DNA of 64,000 bases from Dehalococcoidia bacterium (GTDB lineage: Bacteria; Chloroflexota; Dehalococcoidia; SpSt-223), in the NCBI GenBank assembly GCA_026003895.1, contig BPIC01000004.1:62001-126000 (forward strand), given 5' to 3'. Position 1 is the first letter of the stretch. Every line of letters begins with the position of its first letter. The notes beneath the pieces are model-generated. The model had not been told where the DNA came from and ran no database searches. It saw only the letters and a list, made by a program, of their open reading frames with translations. The translations under genes and the position numbers were made by a program. Positions 1 through 8,401 of the stretch are shown here, in pieces.

Positions 1-118
1 CGGCGAGATCGGGCTGGCTCGGGACTGCCGTCAGGACGGGGATCACGCGCAAAGCGCCGAGTAGCCAGAGGGCCAGCGCGGCGAGGCCGATCGCCGCGGT
101 CAGCCCTGCCCCACGGCC
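1..118 (-). CDS. Partial membrane-anchored protein, N-terminal part only
   Basis: On the minus strand the frame running off the left edge encodes a hydrophobic stretch (LTAAIGLAALALWLLGAL) followed by RVIPVLTAVPSQPDLA. This looks like one membrane helix leading into a cytosolic domain. Membrane-anchored GT2 glycosyltransferases often begin this way, and the two genes just upstream are glycosyltransferases, but no catalytic motif is inside the window. No ATG, GTG or TTG lies in frame between the preceding stop and the helix, so the start is unresolved and a non-coding reading remains possible. Confidence 0.3.
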
Positions 119-120
119 AA

Positions 121-1194
121 TCAGCGTGCCACCGCCAGCACGAGCGCTTCCGCTCGCCGAACGTTCCGCTCGGCGTCATACTCCCGCTCGGCGAAGCGCC
201 GCCCCAGTGCGCCAAGCTCGCGCCGCAGGGGCGCATTGTCGAGCAGGCGGCAGATTGCGTCTTCCAGTGCCGCCGGGTCGCGCTCTGGGACGAGCAGCGC
301 ACCGGCTCCTAGCGGGGTGTATTCCGGGATCGCCCCGCTCCACGTGGCGATTACCGGAACACCGCAGGCAAGCGCCTGGAGATTGGTCATCCCGACCTGC
401 TCCTCCCATTTGGGTGTCGTCCGCGAGGGCGAAACGACGATTGCGGACTCGCGCAGCAGCGCCGGCAGGAATCGGTTGGGGACGACGCCGCGGAGCTCCA
501 CGCCGCCGCTCGCGGCAGCGCGCCGCTGGACCTCGCTCCGTGCTGGGCCGTCACCGGCGATCGTCAGCCGGACGTCTGGCCGGCTCACTCGCATGGCCGC
601 GAAGGCGTCGAGCAGGTCGGTGATCCCCTTTTCCTCGTGCAGCCGGCCGGCGAAAAGCAGCTGTGGCGTGTCTACCGGCGCACCGGGAGAGAACTCGGCA
701 AGGTCGACGCCCCACGCGCCCCAGAGCAGCCGCCTCAGCCGCGCCGGATCGGCGCCGGCAGCGAGCGCGTTGCGGCGCGCCCCTTCGTTCAGGACAACAA
801 CAGCCCGCGCCTCGCGAAAGAGCAACCCTGCCGCTGCCCGGATCACCGGGGCAAGGCGGCCAAACTTGCGCTCCCACGGACGATTTTCGAAGGTAACGGC
901 AACGAGCGGGGTCCCTGTTCGCTGGCAATAGAGGAGCGCGGCCAACGTGTAGGGAAGGAGCCGCCCGGCAATCGGCTCGGGGGGCTGGACGACGTCTGGC
1001 TGGAGCGCGAGGAGGTGCCTGATCAGGTCGGCTGGAGTGCGATACCAGCGCAGGGCGCCGGAATCGTCGAAGTCGCGATAGGTCGACCGCCGGGCGAAGT
1101 GAACGACGGCGATGCGTCGGAAGAAGCGCAGCGGGTCGACGAGGTCGCGTCGGACATCGGTGCTGACCATCGCCAGCACGGGCCGGCGGATCAT
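121..1194 (-). CDS. Family 4 (GT-B) glycosyltransferase
   Basis: Predicted nucleotide-sugar glycosyltransferase of 357 residues acting at the cytosolic side of the membrane; acceptor unknown. The C-terminal Rossmann half has the GT4 signature GRLHEEKG, then a WEEQVGMTNLQALACG block and the SGAIPEY loop that line the donor site. In this block the second Glu of the usual E-x7-E motif is Gln, which is unusual. I start at the ATG whose first bases overlap the stop of the upstream GT2 gene (ATGA, 4-bp overlap), because sequence further upstream is antisense-like and lacks family similarity. It is the last complete gene of a GYD, MshC-like, GT2, GT4 run. MshA of mycothiol synthesis is also GT4, but nothing here proves that role. 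Confidence 0.85.
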   Translation of the reverse strand: MIRRPVLAMVSTDVRRDLVDPLRFFRRIAVVHFARRSTYRDFDDSGALRWYRTPADLIRHLLALQPDVVQPPEPIAGRLLPYTLAALLYCQRTGTPLVAVTFENRPWERKFGRLAPVIRAAAGLLFREARAVVVLNEGARRNALAAGADPARLRRLLWGAWGVDLAEFSPGAPVDTPQLLFAGRLHEEKGITDLLDAFAAMRVSRPDVRLTIAGDGPARSEVQRRAAASGGVELRGVVPNRFLPALLRESAIVVSPSRTTPKWEEQVGMTNLQALACGVPVIATWSGAIPEYTPLGAGALLVPERDPAALEDAICRLLDNAPLRRELGALGRRFAEREYDAERNVRRAEALVLAVAR

Positions 1195-2090
1195 GGGTGT
1201 CGGTAGGGCAACGGCCTGCGCCGGTGACCGCTGCGCCGGAACACGTGGATTCCCTCTGCCGCTCCCCAAACGAAGAGCGCCTGCCGGCGTAGGAGGCGCG
1301 GCAGCCCACCCCGACGGCTCGACGGACCGAAAGTCCACGTTCGGTAGGTATCCCAGAGCACGCGCCAGAAATCGAGGCCGGCCACATTTTTGATGGCGAA
1401 GTAGACCTTGTTCCGATAATACGACCGGTCATCACCCGGGTCGCGAGCGAAAGAGCGGGTCCCGCCGGTCGGCTCGGAACGGTGGATCAACCACGCCGCC
1501 GGGTCAAAGACGACCCGGTAGCCAAGGCGGCGGATGGCAAAGCAGGCGTCTTCCTCTTCGCCGGGTGCGCCGCCGGTCATCGCTTCGTCGAATCCTCCCG
1601 CTGCCACAAGTGCGGCGCGCCGGAACGACAGATTGCAGCCGCGGCCGAAGGGGACGTCGCGCCGCTCGCCGCGGTCAAAATCCCGGCCGGTGGGAGGCGG
1701 CGGTGTGCCGAGCGGCCGTTGCACGTTCGGTTGCAGGATGACCCGTCCGCCCACTGCGCCTACCGTCGGGTCGGCGTAGTTCGTGGCGTGGGCCGCGACG
1801 AACCCGGGGGGCAGCGCGACGTCGTCATCGAGAAACAGGATGATCCCGCGGGTTGCCGCCTCAATCCCGAGGTTGCGCGCCGCAGTGAGGCCCGGTCGGC
1901 GGTGGCGGAGGTGACGAACTCGCCCGGCAACGGCAGCGAACAAGGCCTCGGTCTCCGCCTCATGGCGCACCGTGCCGTCGACGACGACAATCTCGGCTGG
2001 GGCAGGGTCTTGCGCCAGCACGTCGGCGATCGTCTCACGCAGCAGCGCCTCGCGGTTGTAGGTGCAGATGACAACCGAGACGTCGAGCAC
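1191..2090 (-). CDS. Family 2 glycosyltransferase
   Basis: Inverting GT-A glycosyltransferase of 299 residues. The N-terminus VSVVICTYNRE begins the nucleotide-binding fold, FLDDDVALP carries the metal-binding DxD motif near residue 95, and GEEEDACFAIRRLGYRV supplies the acidic catalytic-base region with the downstream arginines. This resembles enzymes that add sugars to lipid-linked or cell-surface glycans. The start is GTG, three bases after the stop of the MshC-like gene, so the two are almost certainly co-transcribed; the 3' end overlaps the GT4 start. Donor and acceptor cannot be read from the sequence. Confidence 0.85.
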   Translation of the reverse strand: MLDVSVVICTYNREALLRETIADVLAQDPAPAEIVVVDGTVRHEAETEALFAAVAGRVRHLRHRRPGLTAARNLGIEAATRGIILFLDDDVALPPGFVAAHATNYADPTVGAVGGRVILQPNVQRPLGTPPPPTGRDFDRGERRDVPFGRGCNLSFRRAALVAAGGFDEAMTGGAPGEEEDACFAIRRLGYRVVFDPAAWLIHRSEPTGGTRSFARDPGDDRSYYRNKVYFAIKNVAGLDFWRVLWDTYRTWTFGPSSRRGGLPRLLRRQALFVWGAAEGIHVFRRSGHRRRPLPYRHP

Positions 2091-2093
2091 GCG

Positions 2094-3275
2094 TCAGCCG
2101 ATGGCCTCGCGACGGTGCGGGCGAAATTGGAGTCCGAGGATGCCGCCTAGCTCACGGATCGCGGCGCCCGCCGGCGCCCCGACCTCGACCAGCGACCGCA
2201 GCGCCGCGATCGCCGCCGGCGTGTTCAAGTCGTCACGGAGCGCCCGCAGCGCCGCATCGCGCAGCCCGAGCGCCTGATCGTTCGGCGGCGATTCACTCGC
2301 GGCGAAGAACGCAAGCTGCTCGGCAAGGGCGCGCGCGGCGGCGAGCTCCGCCTCGCTGTGGTCCCAGCCTTCCCGGTAGTGGTGGCCGAGCAGGTAGAGC
2401 CGGACGGCATCCGGTCCGCTCGAAGCCAGCAGGTCGCGGGTGAAGATGAGATTGCCGAGCGACTTGGACATCTTGACGCCATCGAGCCGGACAAGCCCGC
2501 AGTGCATCCAAAACCGGGAGAATGGCCGAATGCCCGTCGCGGCTTCGCTTTGGGCGATCTCGCTCGCGTGGTGCGGGAAGATGAGATCCGCGCCACCACC
2601 ATGGATATCGATTTGTGGGCCGAGGTAATGACTGGCCATGGCGCTGCACTCGATGTGCCAGCCTGGCCGCCCTCGACCCCACGGGCTGTCCCACGCCGGC
2701 TCATCCGGTTGGCTTGGCTGCCAGAGCAAGAAGTCGAGCGGGTTCTGCTTGCCAGGCAGGTGCGGGTCGTTCCCCGTCTCCTTGGCGCGCTGGAGCTGGT
2801 AGTCCCGCGAGACGCCGCCGAGCGTGCCATAGCCGGGAAACTTCTCAACCCGAAAGTACAGCCGGTCGCCGATGGTGTAGGTGTACCCTCCGGCCACGAG
2901 CGCCTCGATCAGCGCGATCATGGCGTCGATCTCTGCTGACACATACGGCTCGATATCCGGCGGTCGGGCGCCGAGCACCGCCAGATCCTCGTGAAACCGG
3001 TCCATGTTCCTTCGGACGATTTGCTGCCAATCTTCGTCGGTCGCCCGGGCGCGCTCAAAGAGCGGGTCGTCCACATCCGTTACGTTCCGGATGTACCGCA
3101 CCGGCGTCCCATCGTGTTCGAGCAGCCGAATGAGGACGTCGAACGTCAGGTAGACGAAGGCGTGGCCAAGATGGGTGGTATCGTATGGCGTGACGCCGCA
3201 GACGTAGAGTCGCACCGGGCTCGCGACGGGTGAAAACGACTCGACCTTCCCGGTCAACGTATTGAACAGACGCAT
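2094..3275 (-). CDS. MshC-like cysteine ligase (class I CysRS paralogue)
   Basis: Class I aminoacyl-tRNA-synthetase-type ligase of 393 residues. The HIGH region reads CGVTPYDTTHLGHA (Cys26 onward), which matches MshC (CGxTPYDxTHLGHA) better than cysteinyl-tRNA synthetase (CGPTVYDxxHIGH). WHIECSAM (Cys210), HGGGADLIFPHH and the KMSKSLGN loop (about 268-275) are intact, so zinc-dependent activation of cysteine is likely. At 393 residues it lacks most of the anticodon-binding region of a normal CysRS (about 460), again like MshC, which joins cysteine to glucosaminyl-inositol. A shortened CysRS or a ligase for another thiol is the alternative. ATG start preceded by GAGGAAGAGG. It lies 64 bp after the GYD gene. 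Confidence 0.8.
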   Translation of the reverse strand: MRLFNTLTGKVESFSPVASPVRLYVCGVTPYDTTHLGHAFVYLTFDVLIRLLEHDGTPVRYIRNVTDVDDPLFERARATDEDWQQIVRRNMDRFHEDLAVLGARPPDIEPYVSAEIDAMIALIEALVAGGYTYTIGDRLYFRVEKFPGYGTLGGVSRDYQLQRAKETGNDPHLPGKQNPLDFLLWQPSQPDEPAWDSPWGRGRPGWHIECSAMASHYLGPQIDIHGGGADLIFPHHASEIAQSEAATGIRPFSRFWMHCGLVRLDGVKMSKSLGNLIFTRDLLASSGPDAVRLYLLGHHYREGWDHSEAELAAARALAEQLAFFAASESPPNDQALGLRDAALRALRDDLNTPAAIAALRSLVEVGAPAGAAIRELGGILGLQFRPHRREAIG

Positions 3276-3339
3276 CCTCTTCCTCGTGCGGCGCGATGCT
3301 ACCAGGTTCTCGCCGGCCTCGCCGCCCGAGGGGCGCCGG

Positions 3340-3630
3340 CTACCCCGCGCGTGTCAGGATCTGGTCGACCTCGTCGAGCGAGAAGGCGCGCAGTGTCGTC
3401 GTGCGGACCAAGCCCTCGCTGGCTAGCGCGAACAGCCCGGCCATCACCGCCGCTTCATCGCCTTCGACGATGGCGACGACGTCAACGCTGCCGAGGGTGA
3501 AGTAGATCGCTCTGACGCTGACCCCCCCGGCGGCAGCGCGATCCATCCGCTCGCGAATTCGGCTGCTGGCTTCTTGGATGTTCGCGGCGCCCTTCTCGGT
3601 GAAGTTGGCGAGAATAATGTAGGCGGCCAT
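3340..3630 (-). CDS. GYD-domain (ferredoxin-like fold) small protein
   Basis: A 96-residue protein with the pattern of the GYD family: a first strand YIILANFTEKG, a helix (ANIQEASSRIRERMDRAAA), then AIYFTLGSVDVVAIVEG, where the family's Gly-x-x-Asp turn is GSVD, and a closing strand TTTLRAFS. These small dimeric proteins are common in actinobacteria and Chloroflexota and have no settled function. The chosen ATG has a strong GGGAGG ribosome site six bases upstream; longer readings run into the oppositely oriented regulator gene. First gene of the minus-strand GYD-MshC-GT2-GT4 run, divergent from the large regulator. Confidence 0.85.
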   Translation of the reverse strand: MAAYIILANFTEKGAANIQEASSRIRERMDRAAAGGVSVRAIYFTLGSVDVVAIVEGDEAAVMAGLFALASEGLVRTTTLRAFSLDEVDQILTRAG

Positions 3631-3641
3631 CGTTCCTCCCG

Positions 3642-3677
3642 CGCAGGCGCGGCGGCAACCCGAGCCCCGCGCCTGCG
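3642..3677. repeat. 11-bp inverted repeat in the GYD leader
   Basis: Bases 3642-3652 and 3667-3677 are perfect inverted copies (CGCAGGCGCGG / CCGCGCCTGCG) separated by 14 bases. For the minus-strand GYD gene this hairpin ends directly before the GGGAGG ribosome site, so it could fold in the mRNA leader. It also lies between two divergent genes and could be a protein-binding site. Confidence 0.5.
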
Positions 3678-3738
3678 TCATACTGGATCGAAACGGGGGC
3701 TTGCGGCAACTCCGCGCCCGACCGACAATGCGCCGGCG

Positions 3739-6618
3739 ATGAGTGAGCGAGGGCGGCGCATCTCCCGCCGGCCACTCGCCGGCCGCGAGCGCGAGCTGAC
3801 CATCCTGCGCGCTGCCGTCGAGCGGGCGGCCGGCGGCGAGACGACCGTCGTGCTGATCGCCGGCGAGCCCGGGATTGGCAAGACTCGTCTGCTCGACGAG
3901 TTGGCGGCGACGCCTCGCGCGGCGATCTTGCGCGCCGGCGCAACCGACGCCGAGGGGATGCCCTCCTACCTGCTCTTTCTCGAGGCGCTCGGGGCGCGGC
4001 TGCGCACCCTCGATCCCGAGGCAGCGCGCCGCGAGATTGGCCCCGGCGCAGCCGCGCTCGCGCCGCTCTTTCCCACTGTCGTTCCGCCAGCGCACGCGCC
4101 AATCGTCCTGCCGGCCGAACATGCCCGCCTGCGGCTCTTCGACGCCATTGCCGACTGGCTGGCGGCGATCGCCGCCGAGCGGCCGCTGTTGGTGCTGCTC
4201 GACGACCTTCAATGGGCAGATGCTGGCAGCCTGACGGCGCTCGGCCACGTGGTTCGCCAGCGGCGCGACCTTTGCCTGCTCGTCGTCGGCGCCTACCGGC
4301 CCGATGAGGCAGAGCAGAACCTTGCGCTCACTCGCCTGACCGGCGATCTCCGGCGGCTCGGTGTCCTCACCATCCTTCCTCTCGCCGGACTGGACGATGC
4401 AGCGCTCGCCGACCTCGCCGGCCAGCAGCTCGGCGGCGCTGTCGATCAGGCGGTGGTCCGGCTGCTCGCCGCGACGAGCGACGGCGTGCCCTTCTTCGCC
4501 GAGGAACTGTTGCGCAGTTGGGCAGAGGACGGGTCGCTAGCGGCCGACGGCGGACATTGGCGGCTGCGCCGGCAGCCGACCGACGTGCCGCGCTCGATCG
4601 TCGACGCGGTGCGCGATCGAGTGGCGCGTCTCCCGGAGAGCACGGCCGAGACGATTCGCGCGGCAGCGGTGATCGGCCGCTCGTTCGACCTGTCGACGCT
4701 CTCTCTGACGCTTGGTCTTGAGCCAGAGACGGTGGAGGAGCGCCTGCTGCCGGCCTACCGCGCCCGGCTGATCGAGCGGGAGGACGACGAACGGTACCGC
4801 TTTCTCCACGATACCGTACGCTCCTGCGTGGAACAGGAGATCCCGCCGCTGCGCCGCCGCCGGCTTCACGGCCTGATCGGGCATGCTCTCGAGCAGGATC
4901 CGGTCGACGGCGTCGATCGCTTGGCCGCACTCGCGTTTCACTTCGGCCGGAGCGGCGACCGCCGCCGCGGCGCAGCCTATGCCCGCCGCGCCGCGCAACT
5001 GGCGTTGACGGTCGCCGCGCTGGAAGACGCGCTCGCCGCCGCCCGCACGGCGGCGGCCGGGTGGGACGCGGCGGACCCTGCGTTCGGCGAGGTGCAGCTC
5101 GAGCTTGCGGCGGCGGCGCTTCTCGCGAACGAGGTCGACGAGGCCGCCGCTGCCGCCGAAACAGCCCGCCGCTGGTTCATCGCGCGGGGCGACGTGGCCG
5201 GGGCAGGCCGGGCAGCACGCCGGCTCGGCCAAGTGCGCTGGCGGAAGGAAGACCTCGCTGGGACGCGCGCTGCCTTCGAGCAGGCGGTTGCCGCGCTACC
5301 CCCGGATTCTCCCGAGCTGGTGGCAACGCTTGCCGACCTCGGGACCCTCATCGGAGTTTCGCTGATCCAGCCCGAGGAAGGGATGGCATTTGGCCGCCGG
5401 GCGGTGGAGCTGGCCGAGCGACTGGGCGATCCGCGCCTCGCCGCGACGACGACGCGCGCCCTCGGAGCGCTGCTCGTCCGCGAGGGGCGGCTGGCGGAAG
5501 GCATCACCACGCTGCGCCGGGCGATCGCGCTCGCCGACGCCGCGGGCGACCCCGCCGAGGCGGCGGAAGCGTGCGCCACACTGCTGCCCGCGCTCCACTG
5601 GGCGTACGACCTGAACGCCGTTCTCGAATTCGGGCAGCGCCAGATTCGCTACGCCGAGCAGTGCCGCGACCTGTATCTGCAGCGCCATCTTTACACTTGG
5701 CTCGCCATTACGCCCGGTGCGCGGGGCGAGTGGGCCGCGGCCGAGCAGATGCTCGCCCGCGCCCAAGCGGTGACCGATCGGCTTGGCAGCCCCGAGCCGC
5801 AGGCCTTTCTTATTCATGCCCGCGGCGTGCTTGCGCTGTGGCGAGGCGACCTCGGGCGTGCCGAGATGTTGCTCGAGGAGGCGGTCGACCGGTTCCGGGC
5901 GCTCTCGCCCGGCGGAGTCCTCTGGTATCTCGGCCCGCTTGGCTACACCGCTGGGCTTCTCGGCAAGGTGGAGAAAGCACGGACGGTCCTCGCCGAAATC
6001 GAGCGGCTGTTGCCGACGGTCGATCCGCGCGGCGCGGCGGGCGCCGAAGCGCTCGCCCCCGCGGCGGCGCTCGCCGCACTGCTCGGCGATGTCGAGCGCA
6101 CGCGACGCTATGCCCAGCGGCTGGCGCCGTTTCGCGGCTGGTATATCGGCATTCAGGTCGATTGGGCGCTTGGCCGGTGCGCGATTGTGCTCGGTCAGCG
6201 GGCCGAGGCCGAGCGGTATCTCGCCGACGCTGAGGCGGCGGCACGCCGGCAGGGCGCGGTCGTCGACGTGATCTGGGTATTGGAGGCACGTGCCGAGGCG
6301 GCCCGGCGGGCAAACGACCGGGAGGGCGCCCACCGGGCGCTGCGCGAGGCGATCGAACTCTCCCGCTCGATCGACGCTGGGCCGATGCTTCAGCGTCTCC
6401 AAGCGCAGCTCGTGTCGCCGCGTCCCGCTGGCCTGACGGAGCGCGAGATCGAGGTGCTGCGTCTGGTGGCCGATGGGCTGAGCAATCGCGAGATCGCCGC
6501 CCGGCTGGTCATCAGTGAGAAGACGGTAACCAACCATCTCACCGCCATCTTCAACAAGACTGGGGTTGCCAACCGCGCCGCCGCCGCCGCCTTCGCCATC
6601 CGCCACGGTCTGCGCTAG
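3739..6618 (+). CDS. AAA ATPase / LuxR-family transcriptional regulator
   Basis: A 959-residue signal-transduction ATPase with a C-terminal DNA-binding domain, of the MalT/LAL type. After a short basic N-terminus comes an AAA/NACHT-like ATPase with Walker A GEPGIGKTR (about 42-50) and Walker B LLVLLDDLQWAD (about 150-161). Alanine-rich helical repeats of TPR character fill roughly residues 420-880. A LuxR helix-turn-helix (LTEREIEVLRLVADGLSNRE...) occupies the last 60 residues. In the family, ligand and ATP trigger oligomerisation and promoter activation. Earlier in-frame codons add only low-complexity sequence lying opposite the GYD gene, so I start at this ATG. It is followed by the SnoaL-like and cupin genes, possible targets. 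Confidence 0.9.
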   Translation: MSERGRRISRRPLAGRERELTILRAAVERAAGGETTVVLIAGEPGIGKTRLLDELAATPRAAILRAGATDAEGMPSYLLFLEALGARLRTLDPEAARREIGPGAAALAPLFPTVVPPAHAPIVLPAEHARLRLFDAIADWLAAIAAERPLLVLLDDLQWADAGSLTALGHVVRQRRDLCLLVVGAYRPDEAEQNLALTRLTGDLRRLGVLTILPLAGLDDAALADLAGQQLGGAVDQAVVRLLAATSDGVPFFAEELLRSWAEDGSLAADGGHWRLRRQPTDVPRSIVDAVRDRVARLPESTAETIRAAAVIGRSFDLSTLSLTLGLEPETVEERLLPAYRARLIEREDDERYRFLHDTVRSCVEQEIPPLRRRRLHGLIGHALEQDPVDGVDRLAALAFHFGRSGDRRRGAAYARRAAQLALTVAALEDALAAARTAAAGWDAADPAFGEVQLELAAAALLANEVDEAAAAAETARRWFIARGDVAGAGRAARRLGQVRWRKEDLAGTRAAFEQAVAALPPDSPELVATLADLGTLIGVSLIQPEEGMAFGRRAVELAERLGDPRLAATTTRALGALLVREGRLAEGITTLRRAIALADAAGDPAEAAEACATLLPALHWAYDLNAVLEFGQRQIRYAEQCRDLYLQRHLYTWLAITPGARGEWAAAEQMLARAQAVTDRLGSPEPQAFLIHARGVLALWRGDLGRAEMLLEEAVDRFRALSPGGVLWYLGPLGYTAGLLGKVEKARTVLAEIERLLPTVDPRGAAGAEALAPAAALAALLGDVERTRRYAQRLAPFRGWYIGIQVDWALGRCAIVLGQRAEAERYLADAEAAARRQGAVVDVIWVLEARAEAARRANDREGAHRALREAIELSRSIDAGPMLQRLQAQLVSPRPAGLTEREIEVLRLVADGLSNREIAARLVISEKTVTNHLTAIFNKTGVANRAAAAAFAIRHGLR

Positions 6619-6742
6619 GAGATTTCTCCCACCTGCCACCGATCCGCGCCCGACTCTCTCGCCAGCGACGTTGGGAGATCCCCCCGATGTGCGCTCCGCG
6701 CAGCCACGGCATCATCGTGGCATCTCACGAGGGAGGGTGACG

Positions 6743-7156
6743 ATGACTACGACGCAGACGCCCGTAATCCCAAGCGATGCTGCCGCCCTTATCCGGCGCT
6801 TCTACGACGCTTGGCAGGCACGCGATGCCGCGGCCATGCTCGCGACGCTCGCTGACGGCGACGGAGTGGCAGCGTTCGGCGCGGCGAAGTCGGAATTGGC
6901 GATCGGTCGGACCGCGATTGACCGCGAGACGCCGGCGTGGATTGCGACCTGCCCCGACTGGATTGCGATGGACATCAGGCGGCGGGTTGGCGGTCAGCGC
7001 GGCGGGCTGATCTGGGCGATGGACGAGCTTGAGGCACGATCGCGCGACGGCAACGATGAGGTCAGTGATGTCTTTCATACCGCCTTCGTGCTGGAGCGCC
7101 AGGCGGAGGGGCTGCGGATCGTCAGTGTCTTGATGGCGCCGACGAGCGAGGGTTAG
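6743..7156 (+). CDS. SnoaL-like / NTF2-fold protein
   Basis: A 137-residue protein with the SnoaL/NTF2 pattern: an N-terminal helix AALIRRFYDAWQARDAAAMLATLADGD followed by a curved sheet. Members are isomerases, small hydrolases or ligand-binding proteins; no catalytic residue set can be assigned here. The ATG is eight bases after a GGGAGGG ribosome site. It lies 124 bp after the LuxR-type regulator and 31 bp before the cupin gene, suggesting a small operon. Confidence 0.8.
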   Translation: MTTTQTPVIPSDAAALIRRFYDAWQARDAAAMLATLADGDGVAAFGAAKSELAIGRTAIDRETPAWIATCPDWIAMDIRRRVGGQRGGLIWAMDELEARSRDGNDEVSDVFHTAFVLERQAEGLRIVSVLMAPTSEG

Positions 7157-7187
7157 GCGCTGGCAGCGAGCCAGCGAAGGAGGAGTG

Positions 7188-7562
7188 ATGAAAGGTTCGA
7201 AGGGAACCCTGCCAGTCGCATTCGAAATGGACGCGGCGACCGTCCGGTTCGTCGAGTGGGGCGGTCAGACGGTCGAGTTGTCGGAGATCCGTCGCGCTCT
7301 CGACCTGACGCCGTTGTTTGAAGGGCTGCCGGACAACCGCTGCCAATGCCCGCACTGGGGCTATGTCATCCGAGGCTCACTCGCCTATCACTTCGCAGAC
7401 CGTACCGAGGTGTTCGAGGCAGGGGAGGTCTATTACGTTGCGCCCGGCCACCTGCCGCACCTGTTTGCAGACAGTGAGTATGTCGAGTTCAGCCCCGCCG
7501 ACAAGATCGCCGAGACGCTCGCCGTCATCGAGCAAAACATGGCAAAGCACCCGATCGGCTGA
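7188..7562 (+). CDS. Cupin-domain protein
   Basis: A 124-residue single-domain cupin. The barrel motifs are visible as CQCPHWGYVIRGSLAYHF (first cupin motif, with a histidine ligand) and FEAGEVYYVAPGHLPHLF (second motif, with histidines), so metal binding is likely. Such proteins are sensors or small dioxygenase- and isomerase-like enzymes; the substrate is unknown. The ATG follows GAAGGAGGAGTG; the GTG just before it is less likely to be used. It ends the regulator, SnoaL, cupin group. Confidence 0.82.
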   Translation: MKGSKGTLPVAFEMDAATVRFVEWGGQTVELSEIRRALDLTPLFEGLPDNRCQCPHWGYVIRGSLAYHFADRTEVFEAGEVYYVAPGHLPHLFADSEYVEFSPADKIAETLAVIEQNMAKHPIG

Positions 7563-8017
7563 GACTGGTCTGGTTGGCCGAGGAGACGGATCACGCGGCG
7601 CGATTCGGTTTCGAAGCCGGACACCCACCCGAGGGCGCGAGGGATACCCGGGTCGACCGAGATCGTCACCGTGTCTCGACCGTGCGTCAGCCGCCCACTC
7701 CCCAGCCGTCAACGGTGACCGGGGGACGCATCATGCCGCCTGCGGCGTTCACTTTGACGACGCCTTCAGGAGCGACACCCCACGCATGAGAGCCGAGGAG
7801 CGCCCGGCCACCGGCCGGGCGCTAGCCCGCGGTCAGAGAGCCGGGCCGGGTCTCTGGCTCGAGGAACAGCCAAGCCCGACCGGCCCTTCACCGTCACCGC
7901 GATGAGCGCCCCGGCCAGCCGCCGGGAGTGCGAGCAGTGGTCTCCTCCCATCACGCGGTTGGCCGGGGGCTGCGGTTGAGCAGACCGTTCCCGGGCCTTG
8001 CCCGCAGCGAAGAGTAT
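7563..8017. other. Gene-poor stretch with coding-like fragments and two hairpins
   Basis: About 455 bp without a credible gene. Short coding-like pieces occur: on the minus strand one ending VNAAGGMMRPPVTVDGWG before a stop and another starting TISVDPGIPRALGWV in a different frame; on the plus strand one with STVTGGRIMPPAAFTL. None is long enough to assign. Two strong hairpins lie near 7799-7823 and 7834-7856. I read this as the left half of a decayed island that continues after the two-gene module. Confidence 0.5.
7799..7823. terminator. Strong 11-bp hairpin, terminator-like
   Basis: AGCGCCCGGCC at 7799-7809 and its exact complement at 7813-7823 enclose a three-base loop. The stem is very stable but has no T tract on either side. 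A second stem (CAGAGA at 7834-7839, TCTCTG at 7851-7856) follows. It lies about 240 bp after the cupin gene, where termination would be expected. Confidence 0.45.
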
Positions 8018-8031
8018 AGAACACACGTTCT
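8018..8031. promoter_or_regulatory. SOS-box-like palindrome (LexA-type operator)
   Basis: AGAACACACGTTCT is a perfect palindrome whose core GAAC-ACAC-GTTC fits the Gram-positive type SOS consensus (GAAC-RNRY-GTTY). It overlaps a TATAGA -10-like hexamer at 8015-8020 and ends 13 bp before the ATG of the next gene, a good position for repression. LexA binding is inferred; no lexA gene is in the window and no convincing -35 element was found. Confidence 0.5.
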
Positions 8032-8044
8032 TCGGTGGTGGGCA

Positions 8045-8401
8045 ATGGCAAGGGAGCAGTGCGTCGAACCGGGCTGCGGCCGATTCCGCGTGGCGGGCGG
8101 CGAGCGGTGTCGCCGCCATAGCGCGGCATTCTACTTGGCGGCGCTGCCGAACGAACTGCGCTCCCTCTACGAGCAGGCGACGGCGCAGAACAGCCTCGAC
8201 GAGGAGATCCGGCTGCTCCGCTCGCTGGTCCACCGCGCCGCCGAAGACCATCCGGATGATCCAGATTTCCGCCAGAAGTGCGCTCTGCTCATCCGCGCGG
8301 TTTTGGCTCAACGCCAGATCGCGAGGGGAACGCGCGACGATGTCGAGAGCAGCGTGCTGGCGGTGTTGCGCGGGCTGAGCGATGTGCTGGAGGAGGAATG
8401 A
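8045..8401 (+). CDS. Hypothetical protein with N-terminal zinc-finger-like motif
   Basis: Not recognised. The 118-residue product has Cys6-x4-Cys11-x9-Cys21-x2-His24 at its N-terminus, a plausible zinc-binding site, then a charged helical body (ALPNELRSLYEQATAQNSLDE..., ending in LEEE). This layout is like small accessory genes of mobile elements. It starts 13 bp after the SOS-box-like palindrome and its stop overlaps the next ATG (ATGA), so the pair is translationally coupled. The neighbouring DNA on both sides is gene-poor and decayed, which fits an inserted module. Confidence 0.65.
   Translation: MAREQCVEPGCGRFRVAGGERCRRHSAAFYLAALPNELRSLYEQATAQNSLDEEIRLLRSLVHRAAEDHPDDPDFRQKCALLIRAVLAQRQIARGTRDDVESSVLAVLRGLSDVLEEE

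Noticed and set aside
5296..6639. Minus-strand open frame of 447 codons
   Set aside because: Lies within the LuxR-type regulator gene, which has clear domains on the other strand.
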